Assembly: GCF_005146945.1 (NCBI RefSeq)
Contig: NZ_SWMS01000016.1
Coordinates: 1 to 51,080 of the forward strand
DNA: 51,080 bases
Direction: 5' to 3'
Source: Prauserella endophytica
Lineage (GTDB): Bacteria > Actinomycetota > Actinomycetes > Mycobacteriales > Pseudonocardiaceae
Shown here: piece by piece, positions 1-8,577 of the stretch
Numbering within the stretch: position 1 is the first letter of the stretch
How the letters are laid out: every line of letters begins with the position of its first letter
Translations under genes and position numbers: made by a program
The notes under the pieces: model-generated
What the model was told of the DNA's origin: nothing
The model's input: the letters and a program-made list of their open reading frames with translations, nothing else
Databases searched by the model: none

Positions 1-2
1 GC

Positions 3-308
3 GACAACCCCACACGACTCCACTCCGAAGCCGCCTACGCCCACCTCTGCGGCACAGCCCCCATCCCCGCCTCCAGCGGCCGCACCACCAAACACCGACT
101 CAACCGAGCCGGAGACCGGCAAGCCAACGCCGCCCTCCACCGCATCGTCATCGTCCGCATGCGCCACTGCCCACGCACCCGCGCCTACGTCACCCGACGC
201 ACCACCGAAGGCCTCAGCAAACGCGACATCATCCGCTGCCTCAAACGCTACGCCGCACGCGAGGCCTACCACGCCATCCAAGCCGACCTCGCCAACCTCA
301 CCACTTGA
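3..308 (+). CDS. IS110-family transposase, C-terminal part
   Basis: An open frame enters from the left edge and stops at TGA 306-308, giving the last 101 residues. The visible motifs are typical of the C-terminal (Transposase_20) region of IS110/IS1111 transposases: a LCGTAPIPASSGRT stretch, then HRLNRAGDRQANAALH, then a basic EGLSKRDIIRCLKRYAAREAY tail. These enzymes are DEDD recombinases that move circular intermediates without terminal inverted repeats. The N-terminal catalytic domain lies outside the window, so whether the element is intact cannot be judged. It lies directly upstream of a MerR gene, in the place where prfA is normally found. Confidence 0.88.
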   Translation, partial: DNPTRLHSEAAYAHLCGTAPIPASSGRTTKHRLNRAGDRQANAALHRIVIVRMRHCPRTRAYVTRRTTEGLSKRDIIRCLKRYAAREAYHAIQADLANLTT

Positions 309-323
309 CCTCTATAGGAGCAT

Positions 324-363
324 CCTTCACTGCGTTCAACGCAGTGAAGGTGGCCTTCACTGC
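324..363. repeat. Palindromic intergenic element (copy 1)
   Basis: Positions 324-350 form a perfect inverted repeat with 13-bp arms (CCTTCACTGCGTT) around one base. A second overlapping inverted repeat, 341-363, has 10-bp arms (GCAGTGAAGG) around TGG. The two hairpins share an arm and cannot form together. The core AAGGTGGCCTT is shared with the elements at 11906-11956 and 25002-25060. This copy lies between the transposase end and the MerR gene, so in RNA it would sit in the regulator's leader. Confidence 0.85.
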
Positions 364-388
364 GGTCGGGACTGGTGGGGTGCGTCGT

Positions 389-754
389 ATGTGGATCGGT
401 GAGCTGTCCGGACGGACCGGGGTGAGCCCCCGGCTCCTGCGCTACTACGAGGAGCAGGGCCTGCTGGCTGCCCGCCGCGGCGGCAACGGCTACCGGGTCT
501 ACGACGACGACGCGGTGACCACCGTGCGCCAGATCAGGGCGCTGCTGGCCGCGGGACTGTCCACGGAGGTGATCCGTGAGGTGCTGCCGTGCGCGGCCGG
601 GGAGCTGCCGAGCTGGGACGTGTGCCCCGAGCTGGTCCACACCCTTCGCCAGGAGCTGGCGACCATGGACGAGAAGATCGACACGTTGCGGCGAACGCGC
701 AGCACTCTCGCGACCTACGTCCCCGGCCAGTGGCAGGGGTTGTGCCAGTCTTGA
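389..754 (+). CDS. MerR-family transcriptional regulator
   Basis: This is a protein of 121 residues. The N-terminus (WIGELSGRTGVSPRLLRYYE) is the helix-turn-helix and wing of MerR regulators, followed by the GNGYRVYDDDAV wing and a dimerisation coiled coil near residues 85-110. No cysteine cluster typical of metal sensors is evident, so the effector is unknown. ATG 389 is chosen because the MerR fold starts there; GTG 380 is possible and no strong ribosome site is seen. The stop is 4 bp before the prmC start, so the two are probably co-transcribed. That pairing is unusual and suggests insertion together with the neighbouring IS110 sequence. Confidence 0.85.
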   Translation: MWIGELSGRTGVSPRLLRYYEEQGLLAARRGGNGYRVYDDDAVTTVRQIRALLAAGLSTEVIREVLPCAAGELPSWDVCPELVHTLRQELATMDEKIDTLRRTRSTLATYVPGQWQGLCQS

Positions 755-758
755 CACC

Positions 759-1622
759 GTGAACAGACAGCCGCTGCGCCTCGCGATCCTGGAGGCGACC
801 CGCATCCTCGACCAGGCAGGCGTCGCCTCCCCGAGGACCGATGCCGAGCTCATCGCCGCGCATGTGCTCGGCGTGGAGCGGGGGCGGCTGCCCCTCGTGC
901 CGCTGGTGGACCCCTCGGTCGTGGAGGCCATCGGGCAGCTCGTGAGCCAGCGCGCCAAGCGGGTTCCGCTGCAGCACCTCACCGGCTGGGCCGCGCTCGG
1001 GGACATCACCGTGTCGGTCGGCAGCGGCGTGTTCGTACCGCGCCCGGAGACCGAGCTGCTCCTCGAATGGGGCCTCAAGCTGCTCAAGGGCAGGGAGTAT
1101 CCAGTGGTGGTCGACCTGTGCACCGGCTCGGGCGCGCTCGCCCTCGCCGTGGCGAACGCGAGGCCCGACGCCGTGGTGTACGCCGTCGACAACGACACCA
1201 ACGCACTCGCGTGGGCGCGCCACAACGCCGACGCGCGGGCCGCGGCGGGGGACACGCCGATCCGGCTCTACTCCGGTGACGTCACCGACCCCACCGTGTT
1301 CGCCGAGCTGGACGGGCTCGTGGACCTGGTGCTGTGCAACCCGCCCTACGTGCCCGAGGGCACTCCGGTGCCGCCGGAGGTCGCCGACCACGACCCGCCG
1401 CAAGCCGTGTTCGCGGCCGAGGGCGGGATCGACGTGATCCGGCACGTGGTCGCCACGGCCGCGCGGCTGCTGCGGCCAGGCGGGGGCGTGGCGATCGAGC
1501 ATGACGACACCCACGGCGCCGCGGTGCCCGCGCTGCTGCGCGCGCGCCGCGTGCTCAAGGACGTACGGGACCATCCGGACCTCAGCGGACGTCCGCGATT
1601 CGTCACAGCGCTACGGGGCTAA
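759..1622 (+). CDS. prmC: Peptide chain release factor N5-glutamine methyltransferase
   Basis: A protein of 287 residues. PrmC methylates the glutamine of the GGQ motif in release factors RF1 and RF2, using S-adenosylmethionine. An N-terminal helical domain is followed by RPETE (95-99), the SAM-binding segment DLCTGSGALALA (119-130) and the catalytic NPPY (194-197). The GTG at 759 gives a family-typical N-terminus and follows the MerR stop by 4 bp. The usual upstream neighbour prfA, which encodes its substrate, is missing here; tsaC follows 11 bp downstream as in most actinobacteria. Confidence 0.95.
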   Translation: MNRQPLRLAILEATRILDQAGVASPRTDAELIAAHVLGVERGRLPLVPLVDPSVVEAIGQLVSQRAKRVPLQHLTGWAALGDITVSVGSGVFVPRPETELLLEWGLKLLKGREYPVVVDLCTGSGALALAVANARPDAVVYAVDNDTNALAWARHNADARAAAGDTPIRLYSGDVTDPTVFAELDGLVDLVLCNPPYVPEGTPVPPEVADHDPPQAVFAAEGGIDVIRHVVATAARLLRPGGGVAIEHDDTHGAAVPALLRARRVLKDVRDHPDLSGRPRFVTALRG

Positions 1623-1633
1623 GCTCACGGGCC

Positions 1634-2284
1634 ATGAGCGCGGTGTACGACTGCAGCAACCCGGACACCAGGGCCGACGGCCTGCGCGCGGCGGCCTCCG
1701 CGGTGCGGTCGAGCAGGCTCGTGGTCCTGCCCACCGACACCGTCTACGGCATCGGCGCCGACGCGTTCGACGCGGGCGCCGTGCGCTCGCTGTTGCAGGC
1801 CAAGCACCGGGGGCCGGACATGCCGGTGGGCGTGCTCGTCGGCTCCTGGTCCACAGTGGACGGTCTGGTGCTCGGGGTTCCCCAGCAGGCCCGCGCGCTG
1901 ATCGAGGCCTTCTGGCCAGGTGACCTTTCCATCGTGCTGCCGCACGCGCCGAGCCTGAACTGGGATCTCGGCACCACCAGGGGCACGGTGATGCTGCGCA
2001 TGCCGCTGCACCCGGTGGCGATCGAGCTGCTGCGCGAGGTCGGGCCGATGGCGGTGTCGAGCGCGAACGTGTCGGGCCAGCCACCCGCGGCCACGGCGCA
2101 GGAGGCGAAGGACCAGCTCGGCGAGTCGGTCTCGGTGTACCTCGACGGCGGTCCGAGCGGCGACCCCGTTCCCTCCACGATCGTGGACCTCACGGGTGAA
2201 TCGCCGGTCCTGCTGCGGGAGGGGGCCGTGAAGGCCGAGGCGGTGTCGGAGGTTCTCGGCACCGAGGTCGGCCCCCGCCCGTGA
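1634..2284 (+). CDS. tsaC: L-threonylcarbamoyladenylate synthase (Sua5/YrdC family)
   Basis: A protein of 216 residues. This family makes threonylcarbamoyl-AMP from threonine, bicarbonate and ATP, the first step of the t6A37 modification of ANN-decoding tRNAs. Visible motifs are PTDTVYGIG (33-41), KHRG (57-60) in the nucleotide site and SSANVSG in the threonine pocket region. The length fits the single-domain TsaC form without a Sua5 extension. It follows prmC closely, the conserved actinobacterial order. A TAAGCT hexamer 8 nt before the ATG could be a -10 box, so an additional short-leader transcript is possible. Confidence 0.93.
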   Translation: MSAVYDCSNPDTRADGLRAAASAVRSSRLVVLPTDTVYGIGADAFDAGAVRSLLQAKHRGPDMPVGVLVGSWSTVDGLVLGVPQQARALIEAFWPGDLSIVLPHAPSLNWDLGTTRGTVMLRMPLHPVAIELLREVGPMAVSSANVSGQPPAATAQEAKDQLGESVSVYLDGGPSGDPVPSTIVDLTGESPVLLREGAVKAEAVSEVLGTEVGPRP

Positions 2285-2354
2285 CGGGGGCCGGTAGCGA
2301 TAGCGTTGCGCGCTGTGACCCCGCAGCACTTCTTCCGCAGGGGATGAACACCCG

Positions 2355-3518
2355 ATGACCCCCACCGTCTCAGCCGGTCTCCCCATCCGCGAGTACATCC
2401 TCGTCGGGCTCGTCTCCGCGGCGCTGACGTTCCTGCTGACCGCCGTGGTGCGCCGGTTCGCGATCAAGGTCGGCGCGGTCGCCGTTCCGCGCAAGCGCGA
2501 TGTCCACGTCATCCCCATCCCGAGGATGGGCGGGCTCGCGATGTACATCGGCGTGCTCGGCGGGATGGCGATGGCCCACCAGCTGCCGGTGCTGCGCCGC
2601 GCGTTCGACTACTCCTACGACCCGGTGGCCGTGCTGATCGGCGGCGCGGTGATCGTCCTGATCGGCGCGCTCGACGACAGGTTCGAGCTCGACGCGTGGA
2701 CCAAGCTCGCCGGGCAGGTCATGTGCGCGGGCATCCTGGTGCTGTTCGGACTGCAGTGGGTGTCGTTCTGGGTGCCGTGGGGCGGCGACGGCGAGACGCT
2801 CGGCCAGGTACTGATCCTCGACCGCAACCAGGGCGGCCTGCTGGCCGTGCTGCTGGTGGTGGTGATGGTCAACGCGATGAACTTCGTCGACGGCCTCGAC
2901 GGGCTGGCCGGCGGGCTCGGCCTCATCGCGGCCGCGGCCACGTGCGCGTTCTCGCTCGGCCTGCTCGCGTCGTCCGGTGGCGATGTCGGCACGTACCCGC
3001 CCGCGCTCATCGCGGCGACGCTCGCCGGCGCGTGTCTGGGCTTCCTGCCGCACAACTTCCAGCCCGCGAAGATCTTCATGGGCGACTCCGGCTCGATGAT
3101 GATCGGGTTGATGCTCGCCGCGGCGAGCACGTCCGCGTCAGGAAAGATCAACTACACGTCGTTCGACGCGACCGACGTCGTGGCGTTGCTCTCGCCGCTG
3201 TTCGTCGTCGCGGCCGTGTTGTTCCTGCCGCTGCTGGATCTCGTCATGGCCGTCATCCGCAGGACGCGGCGCGGCGAGAGCCCGTTCGCGGCCGACAAGA
3301 TGCACCTGCACCACCGGCTTCTGGAGATCGGGCACTCGCAGCGCAGGGCTGTGCTCCTCATCTACCTGTGGGCGGGGCTGCTGGCGTTCGGAGCGGTCGC
3401 GGTGACGCTCTTCGACACCGCGGCTGTGTTCTGGATCACCTGTGCGGGGCTGGTGGTGGCCGCGCTCATCTCCGTTGTCCCTAGACTGAGGTCGCGAAAC
3501 CAGCAGGGAGCCCCATGA
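2355..3518 (+). CDS. wecA: Polyprenyl-phosphate GlcNAc-1-phosphate transferase, WecA/MraY family
   Basis: A protein of 387 residues with about eleven membrane helices. The family transfers N-acetylglucosamine-1-phosphate from UDP-GlcNAc to a polyprenyl phosphate (decaprenyl phosphate in mycobacteria), starting cell-wall linkage unit or polymer synthesis on the inner membrane face. Signature segments are IGALDDRFELDAW (the metal-binding DD), NAMNFVDGLDGLAGG, FMGDSGS and HLHHRLLEIGHSQRRA. The ATG at 2355 has AGGGG about ten bases upstream. Its TGA overlaps the next ATG by four bases, so it is coupled to the ATP synthase cluster, the same order as the mycobacterial rfe-atp region. Confidence 0.9.
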   Translation: MTPTVSAGLPIREYILVGLVSAALTFLLTAVVRRFAIKVGAVAVPRKRDVHVIPIPRMGGLAMYIGVLGGMAMAHQLPVLRRAFDYSYDPVAVLIGGAVIVLIGALDDRFELDAWTKLAGQVMCAGILVLFGLQWVSFWVPWGGDGETLGQVLILDRNQGGLLAVLLVVVMVNAMNFVDGLDGLAGGLGLIAAAATCAFSLGLLASSGGDVGTYPPALIAATLAGACLGFLPHNFQPAKIFMGDSGSMMIGLMLAAASTSASGKINYTSFDATDVVALLSPLFVVAAVLFLPLLDLVMAVIRRTRRGESPFAADKMHLHHRLLEIGHSQRRAVLLIYLWAGLLAFGAVAVTLFDTAAVFWITCAGLVVAALISVVPRLRSRNQQGAP

Positions 3519-3949
3519 CTGAGCAGGCAGAGACCCGGAACAAGCACGCCGAGCAGGTGACGAAGCTGGCCGACGCCATGCTGCGCACCGCGCTGTGGCC
3601 TGCGGTCGGCATCGTCGTGATCGGTGCCGTCGTCGGCCTGGTGTGGATCGGCACCGCCGGGCTCTTCGGCGCGCTCGTCGGTGGCGCCGTCGCGTTCGCC
3701 TCGTCGCTGGCGACCCTGTTCATGATGCGGAAGTCCGCCGCGATGGACCCGATGGCCGTGATGGCCGTCGCGCTCGGTGGCTACGTCTTCAAGATGCTGG
3801 TGATCTTCGGCGTGATGACGCTGCTCCGCGGCGTCGACGCCCTGCACACTCTCTCGCTCGCCATCACGATGATGGCCGTGATCCTCGTCTGGGCCGGTGC
3901 CGAGATGGTCGCGTTCAAACGGACCAAGGTCCCGACCATCATTCCCTGA
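3515..3949 (+). CDS. atpI: ATP synthase subunit I-like membrane protein
   Basis: A protein of 144 residues with four predicted membrane helices (about 27-46, 49-70, 81-103 and 111-130) after a short charged N-terminus. Its position, overlapping the wecA stop and preceding atpB, matches AtpI of actinobacterial atp operons; AtpI proteins are thought to help assemble the c-ring or aid magnesium uptake. The sequence is poorly conserved in this family, so the call rests mostly on size, topology and context. Confidence 0.75.
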   Translation: MTEQAETRNKHAEQVTKLADAMLRTALWPAVGIVVIGAVVGLVWIGTAGLFGALVGGAVAFASSLATLFMMRKSAAMDPMAVMAVALGGYVFKMLVIFGVMTLLRGVDALHTLSLAITMMAVILVWAGAEMVAFKRTKVPTIIP

Positions 3950-4025
3950 TTCCGGAAAGAGGACCTGTCGACGTGGCCTGCGTGGCGGTCCCAGCCGGCG
4001 GCGTGGGGCCAACCGGCTCCGCCGC

Positions 4026-4075
4026 CCTGTCTCGTCGGGACGTACCTCCCGACGAGACGGGACCTTCGTCCCGTT
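4026..4075 (+). promoter_or_regulatory. Two mutually exclusive hairpins in the atpB leader
   Basis: The 362 bases between atpI and atpB contain no plausible gene. Within them, 4029-4040 pairs perfectly with 4047-4058 (12 bp, 6-base loop), extending to 15 bp with one G-U pair. The bases 4057-4063 also pair with 4068-4074 around a CUUC loop. The hairpins share bases 4057-4061, so only one can form at a time. No U-run follows either one. This layout resembles an attenuator or a processing site ahead of the ATP synthase genes; the function is inferred. Confidence 0.6.
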
Positions 4076-4311
4076 AAGGAGTACGGGCGTACGGAGTGAA
4101 TCGGACGACTGGTATCGTCCGCGCCGTGGAGGCGGCGTCGATCGTGCTCCCCGGTGTGGTGGTCCGTCAGGGCTCCGGGTGGCCCGGTCGAGTCCTACGC
4201 AACGTGGTAGCCGCTTCCGAGTACTCGATCTGTATCGGGTACGTTAAGTCCCGATCGTGACGATTCCCCCGGCGGAGTGAACGCCGGCCGGGAGAACCGG
4301 AAGGAGCCCAG

Positions 4312-5103
4312 TTGGGCGCGCTGGTACTGGCCCAAGGCGACGAGTTCGTCGCGCCGGGCGCGAAGGACTTCAACCTTGGTCCTATCTTCGGCGAAGGAAC
4401 TTTCGTTACCAAGCCGATGGTTCTCGCCGTGCTGGCGGCAGTCATCGTGGGTGCGTTCTTCCTGCTCGCCACGCGCAACCTCAAGATCGTGCCGAACAGG
4501 TTCCAGTTCGCGGCCGAATCCATTTACGACTTCGGGCGCAACAACATCGCGCGGGAGCAGATCGGCGCCAAGGACTTCCGTCCGTTCGTGCCGCTCATCC
4601 TCGCGCTGTTCAGCTTCATCCTGGTGAACAACATCTTCGGGATCATCCCGGTCATCCAGTTCCCAGTGATGTCGCACATCGGCTTCCCGCTCGCGCTGTC
4701 GGTGCTGGTGGTCTACCCCGTGTACCACTACGTCGGCTTCAAGCGGCACGGATTCGTCGGCTACCTCAAGAAGGAGACGGTGCCCGCGGGCGCCCCCGGT
4801 TTCATCCTTCCGCTGCTGACGCCGATCGAGTTCCTGCAGAAGTTCCTCATCAACCCGATCACGCTGGCGCTGCGAGTCTTCGCCGCCATGTTCGCGGGTC
4901 ACCTGCTGCTGCTGGTGTTCACGCTCGGCGGTGAGTACCTGCTGCTCGAGGCGAGTGCGGCGCTCAAGCCGGTGTCGGTGGTGAGCTTCGCCTTCGCGAT
5001 CATCCTGACCTTCCTGGAAGCACTGATCCAGGTGCTGCAGGCATACATCTTCGCGCTGCTCTCTGCCAACTACATCGGTGCCGCATTGGCCGCCGAACAC
5101 TGA
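4312..5103 (+). CDS. atpB: F1Fo ATP synthase subunit a
   Basis: A protein of 263 residues, the membrane stator half-channel for protons. The essential arginine is R188 in NPITLALRVFAAMFAGH, and later helices carry the conserved EALIQVLQAYIFALLSANYI. The start is a TTG at 4312 with AAGGAG five bases upstream; no ATG or GTG gives a complete N-terminus. About five membrane helices are seen, normal for the family. It is the first structural gene of the complex, with the c-subunit gene 74 bp downstream. Confidence 0.95.
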   Translation: MGALVLAQGDEFVAPGAKDFNLGPIFGEGTFVTKPMVLAVLAAVIVGAFFLLATRNLKIVPNRFQFAAESIYDFGRNNIAREQIGAKDFRPFVPLILALFSFILVNNIFGIIPVIQFPVMSHIGFPLALSVLVVYPVYHYVGFKRHGFVGYLKKETVPAGAPGFILPLLTPIEFLQKFLINPITLALRVFAAMFAGHLLLLVFTLGGEYLLLEASAALKPVSVVSFAFAIILTFLEALIQVLQAYIFALLSANYIGAALAAEH

Positions 5104-5177
5104 GTAAGTAACGCCGGCAACAAACACAAGCCCCCCGATCCGCGTAGTCGCGGACCGAGTCGAAAGGGAAATCGCAA

Positions 5178-5435
5178 GTGAGCAACATTGTTCTCGCCCA
5201 GGCCGCGGAGGCCGCGTCCAACATCAACCCGGGTCTCGCCGCCATCGGTTACGGTCTTGGCGCCATCGGCGCCGCTCTCGGTGTGGGTCTGATCTGGTCC
5301 GCGGTCATCAACGGCACGGCCCGCCAGCCCGAGGCCCAGGGCAAGCTCATGGGTATCGCCTGGACGACCTTCGCCCTGGTCGAGGTGCTCGCGCTGTTCG
5401 GCATCGTCATCTACTTCATCGCTTCCGGTGGCTGA
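5178..5435 (+). CDS. atpE: F1Fo ATP synthase subunit c
   Basis: A protein of 85 residues that folds as a two-helix hairpin; many copies form the rotating ring. The proton-carrying carboxylate is E69 in TFALVEVLALFG, and the polar loop is ARQPE (48-52), which contacts the central stalk. The GTG start has GAAAGGGA eight bases upstream. In mycobacteria this subunit is the target of diarylquinolines; the helix around E69 is clearly of the actinobacterial type. atpF follows 31 bp later. Confidence 0.97.
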   Translation: MSNIVLAQAAEAASNINPGLAAIGYGLGAIGAALGVGLIWSAVINGTARQPEAQGKLMGIAWTTFALVEVLALFGIVIYFIASGG

Positions 5436-5466
5436 GTCTTTCCGCTCATCGCTTTAGGGAGAAGCC

Positions 5467-6027
5467 GTGCTGAACACCCAACTGGTCCTAGCGGCCGAAG
5501 GGGCGCCGAACCCGGTCGTCCCGCACCTCTCCGAGATCATCCTCGGCTTCGTCGCGTTCCTGCTGCTGCTGTGGGTGCTGCGCAAGTTCGCGGTGCCGCG
5601 CTTCGAGAAGCTGTACGAGGAGCGCACCGCGAAGATCGAGGGCGGCATCGAGAAGGCGGAGAAAGCCCAGGCCGAGGCCGAGCAGGCGCTGGAGCAGTAC
5701 AAGGCGCAGCTCGCCGAGGCGCGGACCGAGGCCGCCAAGATCCGCGACGACGCGCGGCTCGAGGCCGAGCAGATCAAGGAAGAGCTGCGGGCAGACGCCC
5801 AGGAAGAGGCCCGTCGCATCGTCGCGCAGGGCGAGGCCCAGCTGCAGGCGCAGCGGGCGCAGATCGTCGCGGAGCTGCGGGCCGAGCTGGGCCGCAACTC
5901 CATCGAGCTCGCAAGCCGCATCGTCGGTGAGGCGCTCGAGGACGAGGCCCGCCGTCGCGGCACCGTGGACCGGTTCCTGGCCGAGCTCGAGGCCAGCGGC
6001 AACGGTGCGGCCGGAGCCAGGAACTAG
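5467..6027 (+). CDS. atpF: F1Fo ATP synthase subunit b
   Basis: A protein of 186 residues forming the peripheral stalk that holds F1 against Fo. One membrane helix (about residues 18-38, EIILGFVAFLLLLWVLRKFA) is followed by a long Ala/Glu/Arg-rich coiled coil over residues 45-150. The GTG start lies after AGGGAGAA. Length is normal for a single b subunit, and there is no b-delta fusion of the mycobacterial kind because delta is a separate gene 12 bp downstream. Confidence 0.95.
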   Translation: MLNTQLVLAAEGAPNPVVPHLSEIILGFVAFLLLLWVLRKFAVPRFEKLYEERTAKIEGGIEKAEKAQAEAEQALEQYKAQLAEARTEAAKIRDDARLEAEQIKEELRADAQEEARRIVAQGEAQLQAQRAQIVAELRAELGRNSIELASRIVGEALEDEARRRGTVDRFLAELEASGNGAAGARN

Positions 6028-6039
6028 GAGTAGTCGTAG

Positions 6040-6861
6040 ATGACGCTGCATGCTGCGAGCCGGGAGGCTCTTGGCTTCGCCGAGAACCGTCTCGACGAGG
6101 TGCTCGGCGACGCGGGCAACGACCCGTCCGCCGTCGGGGAAGAGCTGCTCTCCGTGGTGGACGTGTTCGCCAGGGAGGTCGGGTTGCGGCGGGCCGTCGG
6201 TGACGGTTCGTCGGACCCCGAGGCCCGTAAGCGGCTCGTCAGGACCTTGCTGCAGGGCAAGGTGTCGGAACCCGCCCTCCAGGTGCTCGACGCCGTGGTG
6301 GGCAGCCGCTGGTCCAGCCCTCGGGAGCTGCTCGACGGCCTGGAGTCCGTCGGGCGGGCCGCGCTGCTGGAGAGTGCCGAGCGAACCGGCAAACTGGACA
6401 CCGTCCAGGACGAGTTGTTCCGGATCGCACGTATCGTGGAGGGCGAGCCGGAGCTCGAGCGGACCTTGTCCGACCGGGTGGGGCCGGTCGAGGGCAAGCG
6501 GACTCTCGTCCGCAACCTCACGTCGGACAAGGTCGACCCGGTCACCCGGGTGCTGGTCGAGCAGGTCGTGGCGCGGCCTCGTGGCCGGAGCATCGCCTTC
6601 GGGATCGACGAGCTGGTCAGGCTGGCAGCCGAGAGGCGGGAACGCTCGGTGGCCTACGTGACCAGCGCGACGGAGCTGTCCAGCGAGCAGCGTGAGCAGC
6701 TTGCCGAGAAGCTCGGGCAGATCTACGGGCGGTCGATCGCACTGCACGTGGAGCTGGATCGCAGAATCGGCGCCGGACTCGTGGTCAGGATCGGCGACGA
6801 GGTGATCGACGGAAGCGCGGCCGGGCGCCTTGACGCACTGCGCAGGCAGCTCGCCCGCTGA
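6040..6861 (+). CDS. atpH: F1Fo ATP synthase subunit delta (long actinobacterial form)
   Basis: A protein of 273 residues that caps the F1 head and joins it to subunit b. The C-terminal part (about 170-273, ending in RIGDEVIDGSAAGRLDALRRQL) is the standard OSCP/delta signature. The protein is about 90 residues longer than the usual 180-residue bacterial delta, with an extra N-terminal helical duplication, as found in other actinobacteria. It can be viewed as intermediate between the short form and the mycobacterial b-delta fusion. A 63-bp gap precedes atpA. Confidence 0.93.
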   Translation: MTLHAASREALGFAENRLDEVLGDAGNDPSAVGEELLSVVDVFAREVGLRRAVGDGSSDPEARKRLVRTLLQGKVSEPALQVLDAVVGSRWSSPRELLDGLESVGRAALLESAERTGKLDTVQDELFRIARIVEGEPELERTLSDRVGPVEGKRTLVRNLTSDKVDPVTRVLVEQVVARPRGRSIAFGIDELVRLAAERRERSVAYVTSATELSSEQREQLAEKLGQIYGRSIALHVELDRRIGAGLVVRIGDEVIDGSAAGRLDALRRQLAR

Positions 6862-6924
6862 CGCGAGCGCCCACATAACACATACTTTGCACAGTGGCAA
6901 GAACGAAGTGAGAGCGGGAACGAC

Positions 6925-8565
6925 ATGGCGGAGCTGACGATCTCCTCGGATGAGATCCGCAGTGCGATCGAGAACTACGTCTCGAGTTACTCCCCGGATG
7001 TGAGCCGGGAAGAGGTCGGCGTCGTCGTCGACACCGGTGACGGTGTCGCCCACGTCGAAGGCCTGCCGTCGACCATGGCCAACGAGCTGCTGGAGTTCCC
7101 CGGCGGTGTCCTCGGCGTCGCGCAGAACCTGGAGCCGCGGCGGATCGGTGTCGTGCTCCTCGGCGCCTTCGAGAAGATCGAGGAGGGCCAGGAGGTCAAG
7201 CGGACCGGCCGGATCCTCTCGGTCCCCGTCGGCGAGAACTTCCTCGGCCGCGTCATCGACCCGCTCGGCAACCCGATCGACGGCCTCGGCGAGATCGCCG
7301 CGGACGAGACGCGTGCCCTCGAGCTCCAGGCCGCGAGTGTGGTGGAGCGCCAGCCGGTGTCCGAGCCGATGCAGACCGGTATCACCGCGATCGACGCGAT
7401 GACCCCGATCGGCCGCGGCCAGCGCCAGCTGATCATCGGCGACCGCAAGACCGGCAAGACCGCGGTCTGCGTCGACACGATCATCAACCAGAAGTCCAAC
7501 TGGGAGAGCGGCGACCCGACCAAGCAGGTCCGCTGCATCTACGTCGCCATCGGCCAGAAGGGCTCCACGATCGCCGCGGTGCGCAAGTCCCTCGAGGACG
7601 CGGGCGCGCTGGAGTACACGACGATCGTCGCCTCTCCCGCCTCCGACCCGGCCGGTTTCAAGTGGCTCGCGCCCTACTCGGGCTCCGCCCTCGGCCAGCA
7701 CTGGATGTACCAGGGCAAGCACGTCCTGATCGTCTTCGACGACCTCAGCAAGCAGGCCGAGGCCTACCGCGCGATCTCGCTGCTGCTGCGCCGCCCGCCG
7801 GGCCGCGAGGCGTTCCCCGGCGACGTCTTCTACTTGCACTCCCGCCTGCTGGAGCGCTGCGCGAAGCTGTCGGACGAGCTGGGTGCGGGCTCGCTGACCG
7901 GCCTCCCCGTCATCGAGACCAAGGCCAACGACATCTCGGCCTACATCCCCACCAACGTCATCTCGATCACCGACGGCCAGTGCTTCTTCCAGTCGGACCT
8001 GTTCAACTCCGGTCAGCGGCCGGCGGTCGACGTGACCACCTCGGTCTCCCGAGTCGGTGGTGACGCGCAGATCAAGGCCATGAAGACGGTCTCCGGCTCG
8101 CTGCGTATCGACCTGTCGCAGTACGAGGAGCTGAAGGCGTTCGCCGCCTTCGCCTCCGACCTCGACGCCGCGTCGCGGGCGCAGCTGGACCGTGGTGCGC
8201 GGCTGTACGAGCTGCTCAAGCAGCCGCAGTACTCGCCGGTGCCGGTCGAGCAGCAGGTCATCACCGTGTTCCTCGGCACGAACGGCCACTTCGACGAGGT
8301 GCCGATCGAGGACACCGCCCGGTTCAACAGCGAGCTGCTGCAGAACCTGCGGCACAAGCACGACGACATCCTCGCCGAGATCCGCGACAAGGGTAAGTGG
8401 TCCGACGAGCTCGCCGAACGCGTCGTGAACGCGGTGGCCGAGTTCAAGAAGGGCTTCACCACGTCGGAGGGCCGCACCCTCGTCGAGGCGGAGGCCGACG
8501 CGATGGACGCCGAGAAGGTCGGCCAGGAGTCGGTCAAGGTCCACCGTCCGGCCCCGAAGAAGTAA
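6925..8565 (+). CDS. atpA: F1Fo ATP synthase subunit alpha
   Basis: A protein of 546 residues, the non-catalytic nucleotide-binding subunit of the F1 hexamer. The P-loop is GDRKTGKTA (172-180). An N-terminal beta barrel (about 25-95), the nucleotide domain (95-375) and a helical C-terminal domain are present. The C-terminus carries an extension of roughly 35 residues rich in Glu and Lys, like the actinobacterial alpha tail that has been implicated in blocking ATP hydrolysis in mycobacteria. The start ATG has only a weak GGGA upstream. atpG follows after 12 bp. Confidence 0.97.
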   Translation: MAELTISSDEIRSAIENYVSSYSPDVSREEVGVVVDTGDGVAHVEGLPSTMANELLEFPGGVLGVAQNLEPRRIGVVLLGAFEKIEEGQEVKRTGRILSVPVGENFLGRVIDPLGNPIDGLGEIAADETRALELQAASVVERQPVSEPMQTGITAIDAMTPIGRGQRQLIIGDRKTGKTAVCVDTIINQKSNWESGDPTKQVRCIYVAIGQKGSTIAAVRKSLEDAGALEYTTIVASPASDPAGFKWLAPYSGSALGQHWMYQGKHVLIVFDDLSKQAEAYRAISLLLRRPPGREAFPGDVFYLHSRLLERCAKLSDELGAGSLTGLPVIETKANDISAYIPTNVISITDGQCFFQSDLFNSGQRPAVDVTTSVSRVGGDAQIKAMKTVSGSLRIDLSQYEELKAFAAFASDLDAASRAQLDRGARLYELLKQPQYSPVPVEQQVITVFLGTNGHFDEVPIEDTARFNSELLQNLRHKHDDILAEIRDKGKWSDELAERVVNAVAEFKKGFTTSEGRTLVEAEADAMDAEKVGQESVKVHRPAPKK

Positions 8566-8577
8566 CGGGCGGAGGCC

